18,781 nucleotides of DNA from Cylindrobasidium torrendii FP15055 ss-10 (Eukaryota; Basidiomycota; Agaricomycetes; Agaricales; Physalacriaceae): positions 1-18,781 of the forward strand of contig KN880809.1 of the NCBI GenBank assembly GCA_000934385.1, written 5' to 3'. Below are positions 9,434 through 18,729 of the stretch, one piece after another. A program made the position numbers and the translations under genes. Below the pieces are notes generated by a model that saw nothing but the letters and a program-made list of their open reading frames with translations, was not told the origin of the DNA and ran no database searches. Each line of letters starts with the position of its first letter. The stretch's first letter is position 1.

Positions 9434-11925
9434 ATGTCTGAGTCGACGATTTCATCCTACCGCTCTGCGCTGGTAGGCGGCATATTCCCAGATCCTAAAG
9501 ACCCCAGCAAAGAACTTATCATGACTTCCCCGAATATGGTCGCGCTCCCTTATCCTTTGCTCCATCATGAGCGTCGCTCCGTGTCCGTCTTCCAGGACGA
9601 ACGATGTGGATTCGACGACTATCTACTTCATCCTCAACCATTCATCTCTCAGCAAGCGCATCTTGCATTAGCAGTTGCACCCGACCTCTCTGCCCCAAAC
9701 ACCCCGCGCGCTATTCTTCATCAAGAACTGCAGGATAGAGATTGGTTTCTCAAGGCCGGCGCGCAGTATGGGTTTGGTTGCATCGACCCGGCCCTTTCGG
9801 ATGTTCTCCAGCAGGCCAACCAACAACTTCTGAGCCGGTTTCAGTCCCTTCGTGAAGCTGCAAAGGCAAATACAGCAAACAGCGACGACGAGAAGGTGTA
9901 CGCGACGCGGTCTCGAGACATCTTCATGCTCAAGCACTTCAACGGTTGTCTTCAAGCTACGGGGACCTTTGCAGACTGCGTGCGCGTATGGGCTTCATGC
10001 CAACGTCTGCACATTGAGATACTCGCATTCATCGACTTCATGACAGAGTTTCGCGCACTCTTCCTGGAACCACCTTCGTCGCCGCGACCCGTGGATCTCA
10101 ATCGCATTGGCGCAATCACCACAAATGCCGCCACTGCAGAATCCCTCTTTCTTGTGGGACTTCCGGTGTATTACGTGCGTGCTCGAGGAGAGGTCGATAT
10201 CAAGAAAGTTGTTCGCTTGCTCAGCCCGGAGGAGATGTCCAAATTGCTGCAAGAGAGGGTCATCGTCCGAGTTGGACATCAGGCCGGCGCGCCGACCACT
10301 CAAGTTCTTTTTCGTCCGACTCATCCTTCCTCTCCGTACCCCGTCATATTTAATGGGAGTCCCACCAGCGCAAACCGCCTCAAGGCTATATTCGCTTGGT
10401 CTCAAAAGACGCATCCTCTCCAAGTGCCAGCTGACGAACACGATGCAACACATATCGCGGACATCAAGAAGTACGGGCTCGATGACATTCGTCAACCCGG
10501 AGGTTCTGTTCAGGCCGCTTCAGGGGGTGTATCAAGTTCTGTAGTGTCATCGGCTTCAGGCAGTGGTTCTGGTCATCCGGTCGGTGTGTAGAATTTTCAA
10601 CCCAGGATTACATGCACTGCTGAAACTTCCCGAATCAGTGCATAGCACACAAGTCTCTACAAGCCCAAGCGCAGAAATCGATCGACAGCCTATACTGCAG
10701 GACTTTGATAGCCACTCTACTCGTCAACAGAATCCTTTGCGTCCCGGACGAGGTCGCGGCTTGGCGCGTCGAGGACGTGGTTCCTCATCGAGGACTACAA
10801 GGTCCAGCCAGAATGTGCCAAAGGGACCGAAGGTTGTGCCGCGGAACAAGTGGATAAGGACGTCTGATTTCATGCCGGAGAGTCTCGCAGTATGGGAAGA
10901 GCAGTCTCGTATTCTAGGAGAAGGACATTCCGACTCACTTCCACCGTCCTGGCCAGGTTCGACCTCGTCATGGCGGAATTATGTGGTCCCCGAGCCTGGT
11001 ATGGTTGCCGGTATGCCAGACAAGCAACGCGAATGCGCCCTCCTCAACTGTGCTCGCTTCCGCGATGCATTTGCCTATCGAGTTGAGCACGATGTCAGTA
11101 CCCTGAAAAACTCAACTTGGCGGTTTATCTGCACCATTGGATACGTTGTTCCCAGCACCAGCAGGCCAAGCTCGGGTGCGGACTCGGAGGAGACAGAAAC
11201 CATGAAGAAACGCGCAGGTGCACTAGAGGAGTTCAATAAGTCCATTCTTGATGCTGGTCTAACTGTGAGTGATCTTCGTTGCTCTTTTCATCTATGTCAT
11301 TACTGTATTCTAACCTCTGTTTTAGGGAACACTGATGTTGGACAACCTGGCCAGCACCGTACTCTGGCGCGGTGCCGAGCTCAGCGCAGATGCTCCCATG
11401 TCCCGCCATATTGCTCAAGCTATACTCGGCGATCTCAATGAGATGTCTTTCCGATGGGAGCTGGCAAATCTGGATGGCGAGTTATATGACAGGACTCGCT
11501 TTGCGAGGCAGCAAGTTGACGATGTGGATATTTACGGGCAGGACGGCATCCAGTCTATGAACCGCAAGCAACGTCGTTGGGAGGTCGTAGGTTCGATGAC
11601 CTACTTCAATGGCACGTTCGCTCCGAATATCGAGGACTTCTACAATGAGCCGCGGGGTTTTTCTTCTGGTAACCTTGCAGATCGTGTTGAGGCGTTGCTG
11701 GACCTTGCCCACCTCATGGACGAATGGATACCACGATTTCGCATCTCTCGCGATGCTTTGGACCGCATCGAGACTCTGAGCAAGCTGCACCGGCCTTTAC
11801 TGTCGATGGCCGCTGTGGCCGTCACCATCGCAGAACGGGAAATTGCTTCTACTTACATTCGTGCATTCAAAGAGGTCTTTGCCCGTGCCCCAATTCTACC
11901 ATCTTGTACTTATCTCCCCATGTAA
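9434..11925 (+). CDS. Unknown 791-aa protein of a basidiomycete-type family
   Basis: Three exons, 9434-10583, 10639-11264 and 11326-11925, join in frame through 55- and 61-nt introns. What look like two overlapping open frames are one gene. I know no function for it. Residues 1-380 form one folded-looking half with RIGAITTNAATAESLFLVGL near 224 and YPVIFNG near 302. This pattern of a GA-[FI]-T block followed by a P-x-[WY] stretch, then a YPVI motif, recurs in multi-copy unnamed mushroom proteins as I remember them. A Ser/Gly-rich linker and an Arg-Gly patch (PGRGRGLARRGRGSSSR, about 418-434) follow, which suggests nucleic-acid contact. The second half (about 450-791) is mixed helical. No membrane segment or signal peptide is visible. 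Two further in-phase stretches upstream (9227-9262, 9311-9370) could be 5' exons, so the start is provisional. It is the first of three rightward genes inside the candidate element. Confidence 0.7.
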
Positions 11926-12017
11926 TCATTTTTATCTCTGTATATACATATCATTGCCCGCTTCAGTGCACGAACTCAAAACCTGGACTAAGTGTAATTC
12001 AAGGAATACTACCTGAA

Positions 12018-12170
12018 CATGATCATGCAAACAATCAGAATGATTGGGCCGCTCGATCATTCGATCGCGACCTCAGCTCCTTCAACCTCAACCACCACCA
12101 TCACCTTCGTTACGGGACACATTCCTTCTCCTTCGACCCCGCGATCCACAGCTTATTTCGTATAAGCTGT
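12018..12170. promoter_or_regulatory. Cluster of perfect palindromes upstream of the dioxygenase gene
   Basis: Three perfect dyads lie within 153 bases: CATGATCATG at 12018-12027, CGATC-ATTC-GATCG at 12054-12067, and ACAGCTTAT-TTCGT-ATAAGCTGT at 12148-12170 (9-bp stem, 5-nt loop). They fall between the stop of the 791-aa gene and the start of the dioxygenase gene. They could be binding sites for dimeric regulators or, for the last, an RNA hairpin. Function is inference. Confidence 0.35.
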
Positions 12171-12311
12171 CGGAACAAGCTTCTCACTGCGCGTGAGGAG
12201 CGCCATTTGTTACGAACAAGTGGCCGCGGTTTTCTCTCAAAGCCGCTCTTTCCGCGAGAGCAGCTTTTCTGTCATTTCCTCAAGTACAGGTGGAATCGAA
12301 GGGTTGCTAAG

Positions 12312-14372
12312 ATGAAGAATCTCGTTGAGGTGCGTTGTTCATTTGTCTTCCACTGTCCAGACACGTTGGGAACCGCTCTTCTTGAGTGCAAGTACAAAAC
12401 CCGGCTTTGGTTGTTTTGGAAAAGCACGTCAAAGTTGATGTTCTTCACTGTCTCCCATCTGCTCTTCTTGTTCTTGCTGATTTGTCCTATGGTAGACTTC
12501 TGCCAACATCGATGCACTCCAAGCCAATATTGGAGAGTTCGAGCAATGCCCTCTTCGCGCCGGTCTTCAGCCTCCATCATCTGCTGTCGACACGCTCTCC
12601 GACCTCTCCGACCTCTCGGATGAGGAGAGTGCCGTGCCTACTCCTCGACGACCTTCCTCCCCTACGTGCTGTTTATCACCGACTTCGAACAGTTGCACAC
12701 AATCACCGCCTGCATCGCAAGACCGCTTGTTCGAACGCACTTTAATCCGTGGTGCACGAAAGAAGCATCGTCCTGTCGTACATCAAGCATCGTCCTTGTC
12801 ATGTTCGAACGCAGCGCCAGCGCCTTCGCATTCTCAAGAAGCCCGGCCACCACCACGCAAACCCAAGGTCGCTGGTACTCTCAGTCGCAAAATCAGACCT
12901 CTTCCACATGTCACTCCCGTTCAAAAGCAGGCACTCATACAGGGCGTCGAGATCTCCTCTTCTCTACCTTTACCACCACCATCGACTTCGTTGGCTTGCC
13001 CTCCACCACCATCCGTGCTGCACCGCGCACCGCTGCCATCAACATCTATGCTACCCCTTCCATCATCTTCTCTGCCTCTCCCGCCACCTTTGCCTGGATT
13101 CCAATTCGTGCCAGTGACCGACAACGACCAACCGTCTGCACGAAAGAAGCCACGAACAAAGCCCAAGACAGCAGAGGCCATCGCAAAGGCCAAGGCCAAG
13201 AAAAATGCCAATCGTACTCGCAGGAGGCAACGAGAGTCGAGATTCGGCGGACTCAAAGATTCGTGGTTGAAGCACATGTACAACGTTCGGGTCTACATGC
13301 TACCTAATTTCGATATCACGGAGACTCGCGTTGGGGTCGGAGGATGGCGAGGGAGCTCATCCAACGTGTACGAGCCACCACGCACGCTGACAGCGGCTAT
13401 CGCGGCAGGGTTTGAAGAATTCCAGTGGGATGGGACGACAACTGTTGTATTCCTTGACCGGAATCGGCGGTTCATTATACTTTTGCGCAAGAAGGACAGC
13501 TCGGCGACTGGTGTTGCGAGGCAGGCGAGAATGACAGCAAAACTGAAGGAGGAGGCGGGCCGGGCACTACTCAATGGCAGAATGGGACAAGGCGAGTTCA
13601 ATGCGCTGCGCGATGGACTGGTGCATAATCAAGGAACCCATGTATGTTCCATTCTTTGTTGAACATAATCCATATGCTTATTCAAGAACAGGTGCCAGCT
13701 CGCGTATATAATAACAAGACAAATCAGCATGTTTTGCACCGTATCTTCAACGACGAAGACTTCATCTACGAAGCTCACCAGACCAATAGTTCGTCTCATT
13801 CTTTTGTTTCTGCGGATTAACTCGCTGACCTGCAGATAGTAGCTCTTCGTATGTGGAATCCTGGCCTACACCAAGCTATGTGGGACGTCCGTGAGGCTAT
13901 CTCAAGTCAACCCGAATTATCACACCTCCCTTGGCCTTACGAACACTCCGCATATGCATTAACTACAGTAAACTTTGGGCCAAGAACTGTTTGCAAGACC
14001 CACCGTGACCACGCCGACTTTGCTTTCCTCATGAGCGTCCTCAAGGCATTTGGACCTTATGACTACAAAAAGGGAGGCCACATACTCTTGCCTACCCTCG
14101 GCCTAGCTATTCAGTTCCCTCAAGGAGCTGAGGCATACTTTCCCACTGCCCGACTTCCCCATGCCAATACGGAGATTGGGCCTCACGAGACGCGGTACTC
14201 GGTCACATCCTATAGTGGTGGTGGTCTCTTTGAGTGGTGTTATCGAGGTGGCCTTAGCAAGCGAGGCTGGCGAAAGTATCTTGCAAAATACGAAAAGGCT
14301 ACCGAGGAGGCGGAACTCGACAATGCACGGCCAGCCTTATTCACGGATAGATTTTTTCTGGTCTGGGCTTGA
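12312..14372 (+). CDS. TET/JBP-like 2-oxoglutarate- and Fe(II)-dependent dioxygenase
   Basis: Proposed exons are 12312-12329, 12496-13641, 13692-13788 and 13840-14372, giving 597 aa. Enzymes of this family oxidise methylated pyrimidines in nucleic acids, with Fe(II) and 2-oxoglutarate. The C-terminal catalytic domain (about 425-597) shows the fungal TET/JBP order: NFGPRTVCKTHRDHADFAF with the H475-x-D477 metal motif, then KGGHILLPTLGLAIQFPQGA, then LPHANTEI with the distal metal ligand H528, then ETRYSVTSYSGGGLF with R539 for 2-oxoglutarate. All key residues are present, so the copy looks active. The N-terminal half is low-complexity: a Ser/Asp patch (DTLSDLSDLSDEES), a Pro-rich stretch, and a Lys/Arg-rich nuclear-localisation-like segment at about 220-254 (TRRRQR). 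The 5' end is the weak point: the first exon is six codons and its intron is 166 nt, much longer than the others. It lies between the two unknown cargo genes on the same strand. Confidence 0.8.
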
Positions 14373-14475
14373 AATTCGCCCTTATGCAACCGCGAATCTA
14401 TTTGTTCACGTACACACTAGCGCCTGACAGTTTGGTGCGTTGTTTGGTCCGCGTTGATCCGCCATTTACTAATGC

Positions 14476-14483
14476 TATATAAG
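14476..14483 (+). promoter_or_regulatory. TATA box of the acidic 373-aa protein gene
   Basis: TATATAAG lies about 90 bases before the ATG at 14572 and is followed by a long CT-rich leader. The whole spacer after the dioxygenase stop is only 199 bases, so this compact promoter serves the downstream gene alone. Confidence 0.55.
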
Positions 14484-14571
14484 CCTGCACCTCTCTCGTA
14501 CATTCATCATTCCCCTTCCTCTTTCTTCCCTTCCCTCATCTCACTCACTATCGTCTTTCTCTATCTACATC

Positions 14572-15882
14572 ATGGCTCCCGCCCGTCGCAACCGCAAGTC
14601 TACCACCGCCGCCGTTGCCCCGCCCCCTCCTTCCCCACCGGCTCCTGCTGCCCCCGCCGCTACGACCAAGAAGACCGCCGCCCAGAAGGACGCCGAGGCC
14701 AAGGCGAAAGCTGCTAAGCTCGCACGTAAGTGGCGGGCCCTCAATGTGTAGCTCCAATACTAATTCTGCTCCAGTTGTTCGCGAGCACGCAGCTGCTGAG
14801 AAGAAGCGTCGTGACGCCGCCAATCCGCCCTCCGACGACGAGGCGAACGGCCCCAACAATGGGGGTACCCCTGCCGCCGACCCCGATGTCGAGGACATCG
14901 ACGAGCCCTCTGAGGCAGAGGATGACGAAGATCTCGCCGCCCTCAAGCATTCTATTGGAGCGCCTCCCGGTGAGCTCTCCGACGGCGAGGAGGAGCTCGG
15001 CCGCGTCATGGATGATGAGGACTTGGTGGACGACGACGCCGGTCGTCGCACACCCCCGGCAAGCTCTTCCCCTGCTTGCTCGGACACCGAGGTATGTGCT
15101 GCCTCAACTCAATCACTTGCACATACTGACACATTGACCAGGAGATTCAGATTGTCGATGCCACGCCCTCCACTCCCCGCCGCACCAAACGTCGCCAAGT
15201 CCGTGAACCGTCACCCACCGACGAAATCCGCACGCCCCGTCGCAAGTCCAAGAAGGTCACCGAGTCGATGTTCTCCCCGAATGGTGTCCGCCTCCAGGAG
15301 GTCAGCAAGAACTTTACCAATGCCAACATCGTCGACCACGACGCGTACCCTCCCATCACCGGTCGCAGCGCCTTTTTCTTCGATGCTATGAAGGCCGCCG
15401 CCCACTCCTCCGAATTTGGGAACGCCTCGCTCCGTGCGTCGTATCAGAAGTTGATGGAGCCCGACGTTGGCCCTGTGTGGTGCGGCGGTGTGTAATTTTA
15501 ATTCCCGTCCCTTCCCTACTAATTTACTGTGTAGCTCTCCCACTCCGTTGATGAGTGGATCGACGGCTACTTCGTCAAGAAGCCGTTCACCTCCGCCGCT
15601 TCCATCGAGTACCACCGGATCCTCAACAAGCTCAATTCGTGGGAGACCAAGTACCCTCATTGGATGCATGAGTGGCAGACCGAACTCTTCAAGGCAGTTG
15701 TGTGCGTCATTGTGCCTTCATTTGATGTATTACTCATTTTTCTTAGCACCAAGGCCAACAAGCCCTGGCTGTTCAACCCGGAGGAGGAGGAGGATGATGA
15801 TGAGTTGGCTGCCGCCCTCGTTGCTGCCAAGTCTGCTGCTGCTGCCCGCTCTTCCCGTGCGTCGCCGGCTCCGGGTGCCTAA
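14572..15882 (+). CDS. Unknown acidic 373-aa protein
   Basis: Five exons, 14572-14725, 14775-15091, 15142-15489, 15535-15701 and 15747-15882, join in frame through 45-50-nt introns. Residues 1-52 are basic and Ala/Pro/Lys-rich, starting MAPARRNRKSTT. Residues about 65-145 are dominated by Asp and Glu (EDIDEPSEAEDDEDLAALK, DGEEELGRVMDDEDLVDDD). A second basic patch, TPRRTKRR and RRKSKKV, follows near 165-190. The rest looks folded and has Trp and aromatic positions (DEWIDGYFVKKPF, WETKYPHWMHEWQTELFK), ending in an EEEEDDDE run and an Ala-rich tail. Alternating strong positive and negative blocks are common in chromatin or histone-chaperone-like proteins, but I recognise no domain and propose no function. 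No membrane segments are seen. Its position directly behind the dioxygenase gene, with its own TATA box and an intact frame, suggests it is part of the same cargo. Confidence 0.75.
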
Positions 15883-16099
15883 TTTGGACTATTACTGCAT
15901 TCATACGTAATTCTGCTGCTTCTATACTGCCCTCCCTCCCTAGTATCTTGTTCCTTACTGTCTTGCACCGCCTTTTGGGGCTACATTTTACATTACTCAT
16001 ATTTGTTGCTGCTGCATAATGTTCACACTTTTTGGCTTTTATTTTTGGTGTGCTATTTGCCTGAGGCTGCTGGTTCTATTCTGGCATCTGCATTAGTTG
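15883..16099. other. 3' untranslated/intergenic stretch
   Basis: T-rich, non-coding sequence after the stop of the acidic protein gene, presumably its 3' UTR. No gene or clear site is seen before the repeat block begins. Confidence 0.4.
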
Positions 16100-16797
16100 A
16101 GATGGCATATCTTAAGTTTTCATTATGAAGTACTTGGACTTCAAGTTAACCTGTGAAGCTCATGTTCTTAATTACTTAGATAGGAAACCTGATGAACTTA
16201 GAGAAAAAAAATAATCTGGCCAGAACTTGAAGGGCACTAGGTTATTTAGGTCAGTAGTGGATTGTGCTTATGTCTCAGATACCTTAGGCTAGCATAACAT
16301 CATGTAGTATCTCTAGGATAACCTTAAAGGCCTAAGTTATCATCTAATACACACATTAACCTATAAGACCTAAGTTAGCATCTAATATGTACATTAACCT
16401 GAACAACCTGAGGTCAATGTCCATTTTTCACATTGACCTAAGGAACCTAAGCTTGTGTTACTGCTCATACAAACCTGAATGACCTATGTTATCACTAGGT
16501 ACAAGGTGTGACCTGCAGTAGCCTAAGTCATGGATTGTACTACTTATAGACCTGAAGTAGCCCAAGTTATTGTTTGTTTGACTTACTGCCTGTGTAACCT
16601 GAGGTCTATGTTCCTTTCTATAGTAGACCTAGCTCATCCCAGGCTAAACTAGGTTGGCTTAGAATAGCTTTGGTTATTTCAGGTTGAACTGAGGGTACCC
16701 TAGGTTAACCTAGGTCCAAGTGACTTTGGGACTTGTACCTGAGGTTTTAAACCTGAAATGACCTATAGCAACTTAGGTCGCATTATGTGACACAGGA
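16100..16797. repeat. Right subterminal repeat block
   Basis: About 700 bases are filled with short variants of a motif near ACCT-R-AGGT, spaced roughly every 15-40 bases in both orientations: ACCTGAGGTC near 16407, ACCTAAG near 16439 and 16369, CTAGGTTAACCTAGGTCC near 16700-16717, ACCTGAGGTTTTAAACCT near 16738-16755. No coding frame is visible. The motif set matches the left block at 4200-4580, and the block is denser and longer, as is common when the two ends of a CACTA-type element differ. Confidence 0.65.
16331..16406 (+). repeat. 38-bp imperfect tandem duplication in the right repeat block
   Basis: Two adjacent units of about 38 bp begin CCTAAGTTA-[TG]-CATCTAATA at 16331 and 16369, each ending in ACATTAACCT plus a few bases. 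They differ at several sites, so the duplication is not recent. It illustrates how the array may have grown. Confidence 0.65.
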
Positions 16798-16800
16798 TAG

Positions 16801-17038
16801 TCTATACAAGCTTGGGATACGAAGCGGTTTCCAGATGAACTGCTGCAAGGTGAGCTTGCCGCTCTGCGACCACTTCGAGGAGATGATGCAGGCGACTACG
16901 ACGGAGGAGTCAATGGCGGTCTAGGTTTGCCGGAGAAAGAGGAAGGAATTGAGGTAGCAGGGTATGGCATCTTCAGCGACTCGGAAAACAAAGACAGGCA
17001 AAATGCAGGCTCAAATGAATCAGACGATGGCTGGTAGT
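16801..17038 (+). pseudogene. Orphan 3'-terminal coding exon of an unknown gene
   Basis: A frame open from just after a TAG at 16798-16800 to a stop at 17036-17038 encodes about 78 residues: SIQAWDTKRFPDELLQGELA, then an acidic, Gly-rich tail with GDDAGDYDGG, LPEKEEGIE and SDSENKD, ending ESDDGW. Charge and codon pattern look coding, but there is no start codon or upstream exon next to it; it begins where the repeat block ends. The likely reading is the last exon of a gene separated from its 5' part by the transposon, or a decayed remnant. I do not recognise the protein. Confidence 0.35.
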
Positions 17039-18580
17039 AGACTAGTAGTACTGGATATCCAAACATCATTGTTGCATTGCTTGCTAAGTTGACCGGCCCA
17101 TTTGTGTGTGTGCACTTACCTGTTAGAAAGACGCCATCCCAGTGTGTCACCCCAGTGCGTTGCCTGTCATGTCAGTTGGACACACTTGTGTGGCGCCTAT
17201 CTTCCCATCCAGTGCACTACATCACATCCGTCTGCATACAAGTCGGGACGACCATATCATTATTATTGTCATTATTATCCTAGTTTCATAATATTTATTT
17301 TTTGGTGTCCGGGGTCCCCCAAGTGTGCCGGATGTTTCAAAGCATAGCACTCCGGTACACCATAGTCCAGAGGGCTAGACCCCTCGTGCTAGCACGACAT
17401 ACCAGAGGTCGAGTCAATATAAAGCAAGTTCAGTGATGGCTCCAGGGCTAGTGCCACCCTGCGTTGCACTACAAGTGCTTTCAATGCTCTGATATTGGCG
17501 CCTACAGACCATACAGCAGGCAAATTCCTACGACGTACAAAGTATGTATTACATTCCCGAGCCAGTTCAGTCGATTGAACACAAGTACTTATCATACAGT
17601 AAGTTTGAGGCTTTTGAACAGGACGCCGTTGATTAGTTGATGCGTACGTTCAATTCACTAGTCCAGTTCGATCCAGCATCCTGGAGGCGGAAAACCTTGC
17701 CCGCACTCGATAAGCACCATCTGTTCAATCTGTTCTACATTGTCTGCTAGTAGCTTACAGTATCTCAACATGTGCATACAAACTCCCACTATACACGCCT
17801 CAAGGCCTCATGCCCGGCCGCTGCAAGGGTGTACTAGAAGACAGCAGGAACCGGAGGTTTTGGCCCTTCATAGTAGGCTTCGAAGTTCGGGCTGATACTC
17901 AAAGTGCGATCCTTCCCCGGGTCTTCCTCAGCAATTGATATGTTTAATTCGAACATACATACGTAGGCTTCAGGCGCACAATATTTTGTATCAATCCTTC
18001 CGCATTTCATCGGCTTATGCCGGCGACTTCGCACAGGGACCGACATCTATAACTTGCCGAAGTGAACTCAAGAAGCATCTGCTTTCCCGCCGACCAGTTG
18101 GCCAGTGCTAAGTAGGGGCCGCCTACTTGGCCGGAGCAAATTGATGTTAGAATGGTGTTGTGCACATAGCAGAACGTCAGTTAGTCAAGGTAAAAAACTG
18201 ATCTTGATAAGTACAACTCTATAGCGTCTTATCAAACATTCCTCAGTGTGCAGCTCCGTACACGCAATGATAACTTCAAAGTGCTAGAGTCTGGGCTATA
18301 CCCTTATGCACCCAAAAATTGAACCCACAGCATCTGAGGCATATGTGAGGAGCTCATATACTACACAAGTTGTTCGTACCGATGATTGCGGCGCTGCAGT
18401 GGATTCAAGAACTTCGCATTCTACATGTTTTTGAATCATAGTACGAAGGACTTCGTTCTTCCTTTCCTCACAGGTATTGTGATCCTGCGAGAGTGTAGAG
18501 TCATATATGTCGTGGATTTCCGAGCGTATTTCCTTTTATTTCTCATTATTTCTATATTCGGTAGTAGTGCGCAACCTCGG
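17039..18580. other. Stretch without a convincing gene
   Basis: I find no gene model that joins in frame here. Short minus-strand open pieces exist at 17389-17595 and 17834-18130; the latter reads GGPYLALANWSAGKQMLLEF and later LSISPNFEAYYEGPKPPV, which could be a decayed coding remnant, but the two parts need a frame change. An ATT/ATT-rich stretch lies near 17260-17300. Confidence 0.4.
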
Positions 18581-18617
18581 CGACCGGACCGATCCGCCGA
18601 TCGTCGGTATCCGGTCG
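18581..18617. repeat. GC-rich inverted repeat
   Basis: CGACCGGA at 18581-18588 is complementary to TCCGGTCG at 18610-18617, with a nested CCGA/TCGG pair inside. The surrounding 200 bases are much more GC- and CG-rich than the preceding kilobase, suggesting a different origin, possibly the edge of another element. Confidence 0.5.
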
Positions 18618-18649
18618 GCACCCCGAGCCCTAGTCCCTCATCTTGACCT

Positions 18650-18729
18650 CTTGGTCTTTATTGGGATTAGGTGCGCCGTAGCGTAGTTCGCTTGTATGCG
18701 CAATCTAACTTGGTCTTTATTGGGATTAG
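18650..18729 (+). repeat. 21-bp direct repeat pair at the right window edge
   Basis: The 21-base sequence CTTGGTCTTTATTGGGATTA-G occurs exactly at 18650-18670 and 18709-18729, period 59. With the GC-rich sequence around it this may be the start of a retroelement LTR or a short tandem array cut by the window edge. Confidence 0.7.

Larger units (their letters stand above)
4200..16797. mobile_element. Candidate composite Plavaka/CACTA-type transposon carrying a TET/JBP gene and two unknown genes
   Basis: The interval runs from a short-repeat block at its left edge to a similar one at its right edge, about 12.6 kb. The left block sits behind the 3' end of the Plavaka transposase; the right block sits behind the 3' end of the last cargo gene. 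Both contain ACCTAGGT (4449-4456 and 16708-16715) and AGGTCCAAGT (4427-4436 and 16712-16721). In inverted orientation they share CCCAAAGTC (4255-4263; complement of 16722-16730) followed by a CTAGGTTA-type stretch. Between them lie a leftward transposase and three rightward genes. Subterminal arrays of short motifs are a known hallmark of CACTA-type elements. The exact ends are not resolved: I found no clean terminal inverted repeat or target-site duplication by eye, so both edges may be off by tens of bases. That the cargo moves with the transposase is inference. Confidence 0.55.

Noticed and set aside
10563..11441. A separate gene starting at 10563, overlapping the end of the previous frame
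   Set aside because: The first 76 bases are intron sequence. Splicing at 10584-10638 fuses both parts in phase into one protein.
11724..12623. A 299-codon plus-strand open frame across the end of the 791-aa gene and the following spacer
   Set aside because: It overlaps conserved-looking coding sequence in another frame, is rich in His, Ser and Cys without pattern, and crosses splice signals.
14548..15087. A 179-codon minus-strand frame rich in Ser and Gly
   Set aside because: It is the complement of the acidic and Pro-rich coding sequence of the 373-aa gene, crosses its intron, and has no splice or promoter support.
16100..16797. CRISPR array or simple satellite for the right repeat block
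   Set aside because: Motifs are short, degenerate, in both orientations and irregularly spaced, with no constant repeat length or unique spacers, and the genome is eukaryotic.
17834..18130. A minus-strand gene ending at 17834
   Set aside because: The two protein-like halves are in different frames, and the only intron that helps is about 36 nt. I kept it only as a possible remnant in the region note.
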